64,000 bases of DNA, taken from contig NZ_JALDPT010000021.1 in NCBI RefSeq assembly GCF_022695515.1, forward strand, positions 1 to 64,000, in the 5' to 3' direction. Source of the DNA: Phenylobacterium aquaticum (lineage in GTDB: Bacteria > Pseudomonadota > Alphaproteobacteria > Caulobacterales > Caulobacteraceae). Positions 20,968 through 32,249 of the stretch are shown piece by piece. Under the pieces are notes generated by a model. The model searched no databases. It saw only the letters and a program-made list of their open reading frames with translations, and was not told the origin of the DNA. Position 1 is the stretch's first letter; each line of letters starts with the position of its first letter. The translations under genes and the position numbers were made by a program.

Positions 20968-21354
20968 ATGAGACTGACCCTCCTGGCCCTCGCCGCCGCC
21001 TCGGCCGTCGCGAGCACCCCCGCCCTGGCCGCCGGCCACCACGCGTCCATGGGCGCCATGGTCAAGCCGCCCGCCCAGCCCCTGCCCTACGCCCAGCTCG
21101 ACGCCTATCTGAAGGCCTCGCCGAAACAGCGGGCCAGCAAGGACTGGTGGGCCGAGGGCGCGCCCGTCGGCGCCGCGGCCAATACGTCGGCCACCGCCCC
21201 GGCCATTCCGGGCGACACGCCGACCAGCGCCACGCCCGCGCCGTCGATGACCCCGCCCAATCCCGACCCGGCCGCCAGCGCGCCCACCGCCACGGACACG
21301 CCGCCGGACAAGGCCAGTCCCGAGGCCATGACCTCTAGCGAAAAGCCGCACTAG
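20968..21354 (+). CDS. small secreted Pro/Ala/Thr-rich protein
   Basis: A 128-residue protein with a signal peptide (MRLTLLALAAASAVASTPAL, cleavage near ALAAG) and a short conserved-looking part (PYAQLDAYLKASPKQRASKD, then WWAEG). A low-complexity tail of Ala, Pro and Thr follows. A GGGAGACC ribosome-binding sequence lies 8-15 bp upstream of the ATG at 20968. It is probably periplasmic. No family recognised. Confidence 0.6.
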   Translation: MRLTLLALAAASAVASTPALAAGHHASMGAMVKPPAQPLPYAQLDAYLKASPKQRASKDWWAEGAPVGAAANTSATAPAIPGDTPTSATPAPSMTPPNPDPAASAPTATDTPPDKASPEAMTSSEKPH

Positions 21355-21367
21355 GCCCCGGACGGCG

Positions 21368-24301
21368 TCAGTATCCCACCACCAGCCAGTTGGGCGTGGC
21401 GGTGGAGGTGGTGACGCCGACCAGGATCAACTGATCGCCATTGCCCAGGTCGACGACCGTGTCCGCGCCGACCTGGGTGACGGTGTAGGTCGACCCCGGA
21501 TCCAGCTGGACCCTGTCGCCCTCGGCCGCCGAGAAATCGGTGACCCGGTCGATCCCGGCGCCGGAGAAGAAGTGGAAGATGTCGGATCCGGCCCCGCCGG
21601 AAATGGTGTCGGAGCCCTTGTCGCCGGACATCCAGTCGCGCCCGGCGCCGCCCTCCAGGATGTCGTTGCCTTGGCCGCCCCGGACGATGTCCGCGCCGTC
21701 ATTGCCATAAAGGGTGTCGTCGCCGAGGTTGCCGTAGACGATGTCGTCCCCGGCGTCGCCGAACAGCATGTCGCCGTCCTTGCCGCCCACGACCCAGTCG
21801 TCGCCGTCATTGCCATGGGCAGTGTCGGCGCCCGCATTGCCGTTGATGTCATCGAAGCTGGCGCCGCCATTGATGACGTCATTGCCCTCGTCGCCGCGCA
21901 GATAGTCGGCGCCCGCCCCGCCCTGGATGGAGTCGTCGCCGGCGTTGCCGAACATCTGGGCCGCCGCGCCGCCCGCGGTGAAGCTGTCATTGCCGTCGCC
22001 GCCATAGAGGGTGTCCGCGCCATTGCCCGCCGTCAGGGTGTCGTCGCCCGCGTCCCCGAACAGGCGGGAGGATCCGCCGCCGCCGATCAGCCGGTCTGCG
22101 CCGTCCCCGCCATAGAGGTCGCTGCCGCCGGTCCCGGCGTTCAGCGTGTCGTCGCCCGCGTCGCCGTAGAGGCTGGACGCCCCGGTCCCGCCATTGAGCT
22201 GGTCATTGCCCTCGCCGCCATAGAGCTGGTTATGGCCCGCCCCGCCCGACAGGGTGTCCGCGCCGGCGTCGCCAAACAGCTTCGACGCTCCGCCGCCGCC
22301 GATCAGGCTGTCGTTCCCATCGCCGCCGGCCAGGGTGTCCGCCCCGGTCCCGGCCGTCAGGCGGTCATCGCCCGCGTCCCCATAGAGGCTCGCCCCGCCG
22401 CCGCCGGCGGTCAGGCTGTCATTGCCATCGCCGCCATAGAGGCTGTCCGCGCCATTGCCGCCCGTGAGGGTGTCGTCGCCCGCGTCCCCGAACAGACGCG
22501 AGGCCCCGCCGCCGCCGATGAGGCGGTCCGCGCCGTCACCGCCATAGAGATCGCTGCCGCCGGTCCCGGCATTGAGCGTGTCGTCGCCTGCATCGCCATA
22601 GAGGCTCGACGCGCCGGTCCCGCCGTTGAGCTGGTCATTGCCTTCGCCGCCATAGAGCAGGTTTTGACCCGCCCCGCCCGACAGGGTGTCGGCGCCCGCA
22701 TCCCCAAACAGCTTGGAGGCCCCGGCGCCGCCTTTCAGGGTGTCGGCGCCGTTGCCACCGGCCAGGGTGTCCGCGCCCGTCCCGGCGGTCAGGCTGTCAT
22801 TGCCCGCGTCGCCATAGAGGCTCGAGCCGCCCGCCCCGCCAAACAGGCTGTCATTGCCCTCGCCGCCAAACAGCCCCTGCGCGCCGGTCCCGGCCTCCAG
22901 GGTGTCGTCACCGGCGTCGCCGTAGAGGCTGGCTGTGCCCGCGCCGATCAGCCGGTCATTGCCTTCGCCGCCATAGAGCAAGTTCGCGCCGCTGCTCGCC
23001 GTGAGGGTGTCGTCGCCCAGGTCACCGAAGAGCTGCGCCTGATCGGCGCTGCTGGTCAGGCTGTCATTCCCCGCGCCGCCATGAACCTCGATATTGGCGC
23101 TCTGGGGCTGAATGGTGAACGTGTCACCGAACTCGGTGCCGCGCAGATAGACCAGGTTTTCAATGTTCTGGATGACCCCGCCGCCCAGATTGAACGATGC
23201 GCCGGGCGAGATGCTGGCGGTGTTGAACTGGATCCCCGCCCCAAGCCCGCCAAGCGACAGGCGGAGGACGTCATACCCGTCGCCACCGTCGGCGTCGTCG
23301 CCATAGCCAATCGCCAGAATGTCGTTGCCGCCGCCGCCGGTGATCCGGTCGTGCTCAAGACCCATGTCATCGGCGGGGTTGCCACCAAAACTGGCGACGT
23401 CCGCAGAATAGAGTGAGTCCGCCCCAGCGCCTCCAGCGATGGTGTCGGCGCCGGATCCGCCCGATATGATGTTGGAACTATCGGCCGCGGTGATCTTGTC
23501 ATCGCCTGCATCGCCATAGACCAGTCCACGATAGCCCGTCGATTGCATGATGATGGTGTCGTTGCCGGCGTCGCCATGGGTGACCCCATTGGCGTAGATG
23601 GTGTCGTCACCCGCGCCGCCATTCGCCTGAGCACCGGAACTATTGCTCGTGTAGAGCGTGTCATTGCCCGCGCCGCCGTCCAGGCGCATCAGGTATTGGC
23701 TGGGCCGGCTATCGAGGACGTCGTCACCATCATCGCCAAAGATCGATCCCGTATAGTATCCAGCCGTTATGGTGTCATTGCCGCCCATGCCGCGGACTGC
23801 GGTTAAGTCAGAATAACCCCCCTGAGTTGCGCGAACATTGACGATGTCGTCGAACTCACTTCCCTCAACGTAGCTGATGTTCTCAATGCCGGTGATGATC
23901 CCGCCACCGATGTTCTGAGTTGCAAGCCCGAAATCCACATTCACGCCACTGGGCGCGCCCTGGAAACTGATGAATAGATAGTCTCCGTAGTTTCCGTTGC
24001 CACCTCCATCTACATTGTCTCCGTAACCGGCGAAAATTCGATCCGAACCATCTCCACCAATCAGAGTATCAACTTCACTGCCCCGATCGAGCTGGGGAAA
24101 CACATACGGAAGATTGGAGTACGGCAGATTGTACGGTGGGGACTCGTCGCCGCTGTACAGCGTGTCGTCTCCCGCCCCACCCTCGAGCCTGTCCGTGCCG
24201 GCGCCGCCAATCAGCTGGTCATTGCCATCCGAGCCATAGAGCGTGTCCGCATCAGCGCCGCCCACAGCTCGGTCATTGCCGGTCGTGCCGTTGAAGATCA
24301 T
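21368..24301 (-). CDS. large RTX calcium-binding repeat protein, type I secreted
   Basis: A 977-residue protein made almost entirely of glycine/aspartate nonapeptides (GGxGxDxLx type), for example LYGGDGNDSLTAG and LFGDAGDDTLTGG. Two non-repeat blocks (VNVDFGLATQNIGGGIITGI and IQFNTASISPGASFNLGGG) each lead into IENISY or IENLVY followed by EGSEFDD or RGTEFGD. The C-terminus FSAAEGDRVQLDPGSTYTVT ... LVVGY is shared with two other RTX proteins here. Calcium-driven folding outside the cell is known for the family. Start 24301 (MIFNGTTGNDRAVGG) is the first ATG with repeat-type sequence; no signal peptide is expected. No type I transporter genes are in the window. Confidence 0.88.
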   Translation of the reverse strand: MIFNGTTGNDRAVGGADADTLYGSDGNDQLIGGAGTDRLEGGAGDDTLYSGDESPPYNLPYSNLPYVFPQLDRGSEVDTLIGGDGSDRIFAGYGDNVDGGGNGNYGDYLFISFQGAPSGVNVDFGLATQNIGGGIITGIENISYVEGSEFDDIVNVRATQGGYSDLTAVRGMGGNDTITAGYYTGSIFGDDGDDVLDSRPSQYLMRLDGGAGNDTLYTSNSSGAQANGGAGDDTIYANGVTHGDAGNDTIIMQSTGYRGLVYGDAGDDKITAADSSNIISGGSGADTIAGGAGADSLYSADVASFGGNPADDMGLEHDRITGGGGNDILAIGYGDDADGGDGYDVLRLSLGGLGAGIQFNTASISPGASFNLGGGVIQNIENLVYLRGTEFGDTFTIQPQSANIEVHGGAGNDSLTSSADQAQLFGDLGDDTLTASSGANLLYGGEGNDRLIGAGTASLYGDAGDDTLEAGTGAQGLFGGEGNDSLFGGAGGSSLYGDAGNDSLTAGTGADTLAGGNGADTLKGGAGASKLFGDAGADTLSGGAGQNLLYGGEGNDQLNGGTGASSLYGDAGDDTLNAGTGGSDLYGGDGADRLIGGGGASRLFGDAGDDTLTGGNGADSLYGGDGNDSLTAGGGGASLYGDAGDDRLTAGTGADTLAGGDGNDSLIGGGGASKLFGDAGADTLSGGAGHNQLYGGEGNDQLNGGTGASSLYGDAGDDTLNAGTGGSDLYGGDGADRLIGGGGSSRLFGDAGDDTLTAGNGADTLYGGDGNDSFTAGGAAAQMFGNAGDDSIQGGAGADYLRGDEGNDVINGGASFDDINGNAGADTAHGNDGDDWVVGGKDGDMLFGDAGDDIVYGNLGDDTLYGNDGADIVRGGQGNDILEGGAGRDWMSGDKGSDTISGGAGSDIFHFFSGAGIDRVTDFSAAEGDRVQLDPGSTYTVTQVGADTVVDLGNGDQLILVGVTTSTATPNWLVVGY
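21960..22720 (-). repeat. 432-bp higher-order repeat inside the RTX gene
   Basis: The segment starting GASKLFGDAGADTLSGGAG recurs exactly 432 bp (144 residues, eight 18-residue units) downstream. The two copies agree closely for about 108 residues (QLNGGTGASSLYGDAGDD, GGSDLYGGDGADRLIGGG) and then diverge. Coordinates of the outer limits are approximate. Confidence 0.7.
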
Positions 24302-24510
24302 GCGAGGCCCCCGTCTCAGCGCCGCAGCCGCGGCTGACGACGCCGGCCCCACCAGCACGATTGCTGTAGCAAACTGGGTCGTCACCATCTGCGATTGCAG
24401 GACAGGCGCCAGAGTTCAGGCTCGGGGATACGCGCTTAGATAATTCTCCCCGCAGGGAGGCTCTCCGATAGGTTGCTCCACGGAAACGCGAGTTTGGGGG
24501 CGGAAATCGC

Positions 24511-26376
24511 CTAGCCGACGCCGATCCAGCCGCTGGTCAGGGTCGAGAGCGTGACCCCGACCAGGATCATCTGGTCGCCATTGCCCATGTCGATGACGGT
24601 GTCTGCGCCAACCTGGGACACCGAATAGGTCGTGCCCGGATCCAGTTGGACGTGATCGCCCTCGGCTGCCGAGAAGTCGATCACCCGGTCGATCCCGGCC
24701 CCTGAGAACGACCGGAACACATCGGCCCCGGCCCCGCCGCTGATCGTGTCATTGCCGCGGTCGCCATAGAGCAGGTCGTTGCCGGCCCCGCCGGAGACGC
24801 TGTCATTGCCCTGGCCGCCGCGCACCCAGTCATTGCCGTCGCCACCGCTGATCGTGTCGTCGCCGAGGTTGCCGTAGACGATGTCGTTTCCGGCGTCGCC
24901 ATAGAGGACGTCATTGTCCTTGCCGCCCACCACCCAGTCGTCGCCGTCATTGCCGTGGGCCGTGTCATTGCCGGCGTTGCCGTTGATGTCGTCGAAGCCC
25001 GAGCCGCCGGAGATGGAATCGTTACCCTCGTCGCCGCGCAGATAGGTTGTTCCGCCAGCGACGCTGATTGAGTCATCCCCACTTCCGCCATAGGCGACGG
25101 CCCCGTCGCCGCCCCCGGAGATCGTATCCGCACCGTCACCACCGAGCAGCGAGTCGTGACCGCCGCCGCCATTCAGGACATCATTGCCGGCCCCTCCGTC
25201 CAGCAGATCGACACCACGCCCGCCTGTGAGCGTGTCCGACCCAATCGCTCCATAGAGGTTGTCGCCAGTTTCGTTTGCTTGGACGTTGAGCTTGAGATTG
25301 GCGGCGAGATCGATCACCTCAAACCCTGTTGGGGTTTCCAGGAGGAGTTGACGGCCATGATCGCCAATCAACATCTTCCCCCAATTCCCCAACAGGTCCG
25401 CGCCCTGAACGACCGTGCTGACCTGAAGATCGCCCACCTCGGTCCAGCTGTGGGTGTCGAACACGCGGACGGTATCAGACACGGCGTCCCACAGAAGAAG
25501 CTGGTGACCGCCGTCATTGAATTTCACACCGACAATTCGGCCCGCCGACTGAAGTCTCGAAAGATCTTTTACGAGTTTAAATGAAAAATCGAAGACTCTG
25601 AGATCGGTGTAGGTGTCGTTTACACCCAGTCCAGACGCCTCGTTCAGATCAGCGCGGCCTACATTGGATGTACCGTTGCTTCCGAGCTCAACCATGCTAC
25701 CAAAAGCGACAATCTTATCGGCCTGTGCGTCAAACAATGACAAAGGCGCATCGCTCTGATTTCCCCAAAGCATTAGCACATAGTGCCGATCTTCAGAGGG
25801 AATGAGTGATGTGCTCTGGTTTACCGTGAACTTCTGACCGAGATACGAGATTTCGCTTGTTGAAAAAGGGCTGGCGAAAGGATCGAACTGTCGCAGCGGG
25901 ACCCGCCCAGAGCCTGCAAACTGGGTGGTCACAAGAGCGGCGTTTTGGCCAATGAAGGCCAAGTCGCTCACGCCCACTTCATACTGCCACTCCGTCTTGA
26001 ACGTCAGCGTCTTGGTCGAAAGATCGTCCAAAGATACAAGATAGATGCTGTCTAGGTTCGCGCTGGTGAGACTTCCCGCGGGTTGCGGCAGCGCCGAGTA
26101 CTGCTGGTCGCCAATCAGCAGGCTATTTCCGTCCGGGGAGATATCGATCGCGGATAGGGTTCCGCCCAAATGTGCGAGGTCTGTCAGAGCGCCAGACCCG
26201 AGGTCGAAGGCGTACAGGTCGCCATCAGTCGTCGTCATGTAGGCTTTGTCATGCTGGGGATCGAAGACCCAGTCCTGCATGTTACGGAGGGTATATTGAC
26301 GCCCCACGCGCAGTCCTCCCGTGGGGCGGGTCGCCCGCGCGACAGCCCGTGCAGCTACAATTTCGACGGCCCGCAA
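24511..26376 (-). CDS. beta-propeller plus RTX repeat secreted protein
   Basis: About 621 residues. The N-terminal 370 residues look like a YVTN/WD-type beta-propeller: VFDPQHDKAYMTTTDGDLYA, LGGTLSAIDISPDGNSLLIG, and GRIVGVKFNDGGHQLLLWD. From about residue 390 there are RTX nonapeptides, ending in the same C-terminal block (FSAAEGDHVQLDPGTTYSVS, WIGVG) as the other RTX proteins. It is probably exported by a type I system. The start is uncertain: 26376 is a TTG, and an ATG further in (MQDWVFDPQ, about 26280) is possible. Base composition of the propeller half is less GC-rich than neighbours. Confidence 0.82.
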   Translation of the reverse strand: MRAVEIVAARAVARATRPTGGLRVGRQYTLRNMQDWVFDPQHDKAYMTTTDGDLYAFDLGSGALTDLAHLGGTLSAIDISPDGNSLLIGDQQYSALPQPAGSLTSANLDSIYLVSLDDLSTKTLTFKTEWQYEVGVSDLAFIGQNAALVTTQFAGSGRVPLRQFDPFASPFSTSEISYLGQKFTVNQSTSLIPSEDRHYVLMLWGNQSDAPLSLFDAQADKIVAFGSMVELGSNGTSNVGRADLNEASGLGVNDTYTDLRVFDFSFKLVKDLSRLQSAGRIVGVKFNDGGHQLLLWDAVSDTVRVFDTHSWTEVGDLQVSTVVQGADLLGNWGKMLIGDHGRQLLLETPTGFEVIDLAANLKLNVQANETGDNLYGAIGSDTLTGGRGVDLLDGGAGNDVLNGGGGHDSLLGGDGADTISGGGDGAVAYGGSGDDSISVAGGTTYLRGDEGNDSISGGSGFDDINGNAGNDTAHGNDGDDWVVGGKDNDVLYGDAGNDIVYGNLGDDTISGGDGNDWVRGGQGNDSVSGGAGNDLLYGDRGNDTISGGAGADVFRSFSGAGIDRVIDFSAAEGDHVQLDPGTTYSVSQVGADTVIDMGNGDQMILVGVTLSTLTSGWIGVG

Positions 26377-26536
26377 GCGAAGCGGTACAATTTGAGATTG
26401 AAACGGTTGCAGCCGTCAAGACCCAACTGAAGGTCCTGAGACATGGGCGCGACCTGCCGGCCGCCGAGGCGAAACGGCAGTTTGCGCAATCTTGTTATCT
26501 CGACGATGGCAAGGGGCCGCGCCCGCCCCGCAGCCC

Positions 26537-28207
<1,671 letters not shown>

Positions 28208-28404
28208 GGGGCGTGCGGGCTCGCTTAACGGAGGAGTGGAGATTTGGCTGCGGACATAGCGTTGGCGGGCCCTTGGCGCAATGTCGCCGTCCTCCTGCGA
28301 AGCTTCACAGGTCCGCCGTCGAACCGAATCCGAACTGTCGCAGAGCGGCGCTAGGCGAACCCCATCCACGTCGCGAAGGCCGACGGGACCCTAGGGGATA
28401 GCTT

Positions 28405-30741
28405 ATGAAAAACCATCTTCTCGCTGGCGCAGCCGCCGGCGCTCTACTTCTGATCGCGGGCCAGGCCTGCGCGGCCGAAGCCGCCGCCACCGACGCGGGA
28501 ACCAGCGTCGAGGAGCTGGTGGTCTACGGCAAGGGCGAGAGCCGCCAGGTCCAGCAGATCGCGGTCCAGGAAATCGAGCAGGCCGCCCCGGGCACCAGCC
28601 CGATCAAGATGGTCGAGAAGCTGCCCGGCGTGAACTTCCAGTCCGCCGACGCCTTCGGCGCCTATGAGTGGTCGACCCGCATCTCGATCCGCGGCTTCAA
28701 CCAGAATCAGCTGGGCTTCACCCTCGACGGCGTGCCGCTCGGCGACATGAGCTATGGCAACCACAACGGCCTGCACATCAGCCGCGCGATCATGTCGGAA
28801 GACCTGGGCGGTGTGGAGCTGGCGCAAGGCTCCGGTTCGCTGGACACCGCGTCGTCTTCGAACCTCGGCGGCACGCTCAAGTTCGTCTCCCGCGATCCGT
28901 CCTCGAAGTTCGGCGTGTTCGCCGCCGGCACGGTCGGCTCCGACAACATGTATCGCGGCTTCGTGCGGCTTGAGACCGGCGACCTGCCCTCGGGCGGCCG
29001 CGCCTATGTCAGCTACGCCAAGCAGGACGCCGACAAGTGGAAGGGCTACGGCGTCCAGAAGCAGCAGCAGATCGACTTCAAGTTCGTCCAGCCGATCGGC
29101 GAGGGCAAGGTCACCGGCTTCTACGACTGGTCGCAGCGCCGTGAGAACGACTACCAGGACCTCTCGCTCGAGATGATCAAGCGTCTGGGCTACGGCTTCG
29201 ACAACATCTCCAACGACTATGCGCTCGCCAATAAGATCGCCAACACGGCCCTGGCCCACTATCTGGCCACCGGGACCTCGGGCGACCCGGCCTATTGCGT
29301 CTCCGACCCGGGCGACGGCACGAACAGCTATTCGGCCCCGATCAAGTGCGACGACGACGCCTATTTCGACGCCGGCGGCCTGCGCGACGACAAGCTCTGG
29401 TCGATCAAGGGCGAAATGCCCTTCGGTGAGAGCGTCAACACCACGGCCCTGATCTATGGCCACACCAACAAGGGCCAGGGCACCTGGTACGCCCCGCTGA
29501 ACCCGAGCCCGAACTTCGGCGTGCCCGGCGCGACCACCGCCAACTCGTCGATGTCCTATCGGACCACCGAGTACAATATCGACCGCACGGGCGTGGTGCT
29601 CGGCGGCGACATTAAGCTCGGCGCCCACGCCATCCGCCTCGGCGGCTGGTATGAGGACAACGATTTCGAGCAAGCCCGCCGCTACTATTCGCTCGACGCC
29701 GCGGCCAACAACCGCGACTCGCTGGCCTTCCAGTCGAACCCCTTCAAGACCCGCTGGCACTACGCCTTCAACACCAAGACCACCCAGTTCTCGCTCGAGG
29801 ACAACTGGACGGTCACCGACGCCCTGAAGGTCAATTTCGGTTTCAAGTCGCTCAAGGTCGAGAACAAGGCCAAGTTCCTGGACGGCTACGGCCCGCTGGT
29901 GAACTCGGGCTCGATCCAGTCCAAGGACAGCTTCCTGCCGCAGGTGGGCGCCAACTATAAGCTGAACGAGAACAGCGAGGTCTTCGGCTCCTACACTGAG
30001 AACATGCGCGCCTTCGTCAGCGCGGCCACCGCCGGTCCGTTCTCGACGACCCAGGCCGGCTTCGACGCCATCAAGAACAAGCTGAAGCCGGAAACCTCCA
30101 AGACCTTTGAAGCCGGCTGGCGCTTCAAGACGGCCGACTTCCAGGGCGTTATCGCCGCCTATCACGTGAAGTTCGACAACCGCCTGCTGGCCACGGCCTC
30201 GGGCTCCGGCGTCGCCGGCAATCCGAGCGTGCTCTCCAATGTCGGCAGCGTGACGACCAACGGCTTCGAGACCGCCGGCACCTGGCGGATCAATGACGCC
30301 TTCTCGCTGTTCGGCTCCTACGCCTACAACGACTCCAGCTTCGACGACGACGTGCGAAACGGCTCGGGCGCCCTGGTCGCCAAGACCGCGGGCAAGTCCC
30401 TGCCCGACGCGCCGAAGTCGATCGCCAACCTGAGCCTGGCCTATGACCAGAACGGCTGGTTCGGCGCGCTGGCCGCCCACTACACCGGCGAGCGCTACAT
30501 CACCTACACCAACGACCTCAGCGTTCCGGCGGTCACCACGCTCGACCTGAACATCGGCTACCGCTTCCAGGGCGAAGGCCTGACCAAGGACCTGGAGATC
30601 CAGGCCAATGTCACCAACCTCCTGGACAAGGAATACGTCTCGACGATCGGTTCGAACGGCTTCGCCAACTCGGGCGACAGCCAGACCCTGCTGGCCGGCG
30701 CGCCGCGGCAGGTGTTCGTGACCGTCCGCAAGCAGTTCTGA
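28405..30741 (+). CDS. TonB-dependent outer-membrane receptor
   Basis: A 778-residue protein with a signal peptide (MKNHLLAGAAAGALLLIAGQ, cleavage near ACAAEA). A TonB-box-like EELVVYGKGE segment precedes the plug domain (KMVEKLPGVNFQSADAFGAY; ISIRGFNQNQLGFTLDGVPL). A 22-strand barrel follows, ending APRQVFVTVRKQF with the C-terminal Phe needed for outer-membrane insertion. The substrate is not evident; the barrel segments do not point to a particular siderophore or sugar. It is a single-gene unit followed by a strong terminator. Confidence 0.93.
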   Translation: MKNHLLAGAAAGALLLIAGQACAAEAAATDAGTSVEELVVYGKGESRQVQQIAVQEIEQAAPGTSPIKMVEKLPGVNFQSADAFGAYEWSTRISIRGFNQNQLGFTLDGVPLGDMSYGNHNGLHISRAIMSEDLGGVELAQGSGSLDTASSSNLGGTLKFVSRDPSSKFGVFAAGTVGSDNMYRGFVRLETGDLPSGGRAYVSYAKQDADKWKGYGVQKQQQIDFKFVQPIGEGKVTGFYDWSQRRENDYQDLSLEMIKRLGYGFDNISNDYALANKIANTALAHYLATGTSGDPAYCVSDPGDGTNSYSAPIKCDDDAYFDAGGLRDDKLWSIKGEMPFGESVNTTALIYGHTNKGQGTWYAPLNPSPNFGVPGATTANSSMSYRTTEYNIDRTGVVLGGDIKLGAHAIRLGGWYEDNDFEQARRYYSLDAAANNRDSLAFQSNPFKTRWHYAFNTKTTQFSLEDNWTVTDALKVNFGFKSLKVENKAKFLDGYGPLVNSGSIQSKDSFLPQVGANYKLNENSEVFGSYTENMRAFVSAATAGPFSTTQAGFDAIKNKLKPETSKTFEAGWRFKTADFQGVIAAYHVKFDNRLLATASGSGVAGNPSVLSNVGSVTTNGFETAGTWRINDAFSLFGSYAYNDSSFDDDVRNGSGALVAKTAGKSLPDAPKSIANLSLAYDQNGWFGALAAHYTGERYITYTNDLSVPAVTTLDLNIGYRFQGEGLTKDLEIQANVTNLLDKEYVSTIGSNGFANSGDSQTLLAGAPRQVFVTVRKQF

Positions 30742-30770
30742 TCCGACCCAATCAGAATGTCCGAGGAGAG

Positions 30771-30800
30771 CCCCCTTCCCGACCGGGAAGGGGGTTTTTC
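30771..30800 (+). terminator. Rho-independent terminator of the TonB receptor gene
   Basis: Stem CCCCCTTCCC / GGGAAGGGGG with a GACC loop, then TTTTTC. It is 30 bp after the receptor stop and just before the end of the convergent VOC gene. Confidence 0.92.
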
Positions 30801-30809
30801 TTTGGGCGC

Positions 30810-31496
30810 CTAGGCCGGCTCGCCGACCGGCGGGGCGGTGTAGCTGGCCGACTTGGTGATCACCTCGTCGGGAACCTTGAGCATCTGCTGATAGGTTTCC
30901 GGCGGATAGGCCATGTGCGGTTTGGCCGGGTCATAGGCCGGCTGCGGCACGGGGCTCGGGCCCGTATAGGCGGCCGGCGCCTTGAAGCGGGCGGCCTCCT
31001 CGGCCGAGATGCCCGCCTTGGCCAGGACCGCCGGGTCGATCCACTTGGCGGGATCGATGGCTTCGTGGCTGGTGGCGACCTCCAGGGTCATCTGGTCGGG
31101 ACCGGCGAAATAGATCGAGCGGCACATGCCATGGTCGATCGGGCCGATGACATTGACCCCGTGGCTGCGGATGCGGTCGCGCATGGCGACCAGGTCGGCG
31201 TCGGTGTCCACCCGGAAGGCCAGGTGCTGCAGGGTCCCCGGCGCGCTGGGCAGAGCGCCCGAGCCCGCATGGGTCTTGCCGAGCTCGATCGGGATCTTGT
31301 CCACGTCCGGCAGCTGGACGATCGAGAAATAGCCGTGGTCGTTCATGCGCAGGAAGGCGTGCAGACCGCCCGGCACGCCGTGCATGTCGAACAGGGCCAC
31401 CAGCGGGCAGCCCATGACCTCCGAGAAGAAGGCGATGTGCTTCTTGATGTCCCCGGCCATGAAGGCCAGGTGGTGAATGCCTGTGGGTTGGGTCAT
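30810..31496 (-). CDS. VOC-family (extradiol dioxygenase/glyoxalase fold) protein
   Basis: A 228-residue protein with a VOC module: GIHHLAFMAGDIKKHIAFFS (His ligand), TLQHLAFRVDTDADLVAMRD (His ligand), and YFAGPDQMTLEVATS (Glu ligand). A C-terminal extension of about 75 residues ends in a Pro-rich region. It probably acts on an aromatic or fatty small molecule. It overlaps the TetR gene by 4 bp (ATGA), so both are translated from one message. The same regulator probably controls the divergent hydrolase. Confidence 0.82.
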   Translation of the reverse strand: MTQPTGIHHLAFMAGDIKKHIAFFSEVMGCPLVALFDMHGVPGGLHAFLRMNDHGYFSIVQLPDVDKIPIELGKTHAGSGALPSAPGTLQHLAFRVDTDADLVAMRDRIRSHGVNVIGPIDHGMCRSIYFAGPDQMTLEVATSHEAIDPAKWIDPAVLAKAGISAEEAARFKAPAAYTGPSPVPQPAYDPAKPHMAYPPETYQQMLKVPDEVITKSASYTAPPVGEPA

Positions 31497-32155
31497 CGGG
31501 TCTCCTCCGGGATCTCGCTTCTGTCGGCGAGCAGGCCCTGAACCAGGGCGTTGAGTATCAGGTCCTCGTGGGCGGCGCGGCCGGCCTCGGTGTCGGGGTC
31601 GATGCCGAAGGCGCTGCGCATCAGCGGGGCCAGGTTGATCACGCCCGCGGCGCCGGCCTGCAGGGTCACGACCAGCATCTCCGGCGGGAAGGGCTTCAAG
31701 TCGCCGGCGTCCATCGCCTTGCGGGCGAGATCGACCAGGCGGCGGTTGCGGGGGCCCAGGAGGTGCTGGTTCAGCCAGTCGAGCCGCTCGCCGCCAGCCA
31801 TGCCCTCGAGCGCCACGATCCGACCCAGCGCCGGGTGGCGCCAGCTGATCTGCAGGAACAACCGCATGGCCATGCGCAGCTGGGCGATGGGCGGCGCATC
31901 GCGGGCGGCGGACAATAGCCGCTCCTCCTCCGAGATCACCGCCGACAGCTCCAGCATGGCGCTGCGCCACAGCTGGTCCTTGTCCTGGAAATGATAGTGC
32001 AGGGTCGCCTGGGAGACCTCGGCCGCCGCGGCGATGCCGCCCATGGTCACGCGCTCGAAGCCCAGCCGCGAGAACTGGTCCAGCGCCACCTCGCGGATCT
32101 TCGCGGCGGTGCGCTCGCCCTTGCCCAGGGCGACGACGGTGGCGGACTTCGACAC
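31493..32155 (-). CDS. TetR-family transcriptional regulator
   Basis: About 220 residues. The N-terminal HTH is clear: IREVALDQFSRLGFERVTMG, GIAAAAEVSQATLHYHFQDK, DQLWRSAML. A helical ligand domain follows, with a WRHPALGRIVALEGM segment. The GTG at 32155 (VSKSATVVALGKG) is preferred because a GAGAAG sequence lies 9-14 bp upstream; an in-frame TTG at 32197 overlaps the probable operator. It is divergent from the alpha/beta hydrolase gene and coupled to the VOC gene, so it probably represses both directions. Confidence 0.88.
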   Translation of the reverse strand: MSKSATVVALGKGERTAAKIREVALDQFSRLGFERVTMGGIAAAAEVSQATLHYHFQDKDQLWRSAMLELSAVISEEERLLSAARDAPPIAQLRMAMRLFLQISWRHPALGRIVALEGMAGGERLDWLNQHLLGPRNRRLVDLARKAMDAGDLKPFPPEMLVVTLQAGAAGVINLAPLMRSAFGIDPDTEAGRAAHEDLILNALVQGLLADRSEIPEETR

Positions 32156-32181
32156 AGGAATTGACTTCTCGATCAGTTTTC

Positions 32182-32204
32182 CTGATTTGATACTCAAAAA
32201 TCAG
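32182..32204. promoter_or_regulatory. probable TetR operator
   Basis: Inverted repeat CTGATTT ... AAATCAG with a 9-bp centre (GATACTCAA). It lies between the divergent TetR and hydrolase genes and is AT-rich against a GC-rich background. The layout fits autoregulation. Confidence 0.55.
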
Positions 32205-32249
32205 CTCAGGGCAAGCTTGGCCCTCGGCCGGGGTCAGGGAGAGAACGAC

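Noticed and set aside
21500..24300. Regularly repeated DNA that might be taken for a CRISPR array
   Set aside because: The repeats are coding nonapeptides in one open frame with an 18-residue period, not separated by unique spacers.
28444..30480. Minus-strand open frame opposite the TonB receptor
   Set aside because: The receptor on the plus strand has all expected motifs; the opposite frame is Gly/Ala/Val low-information sequence.
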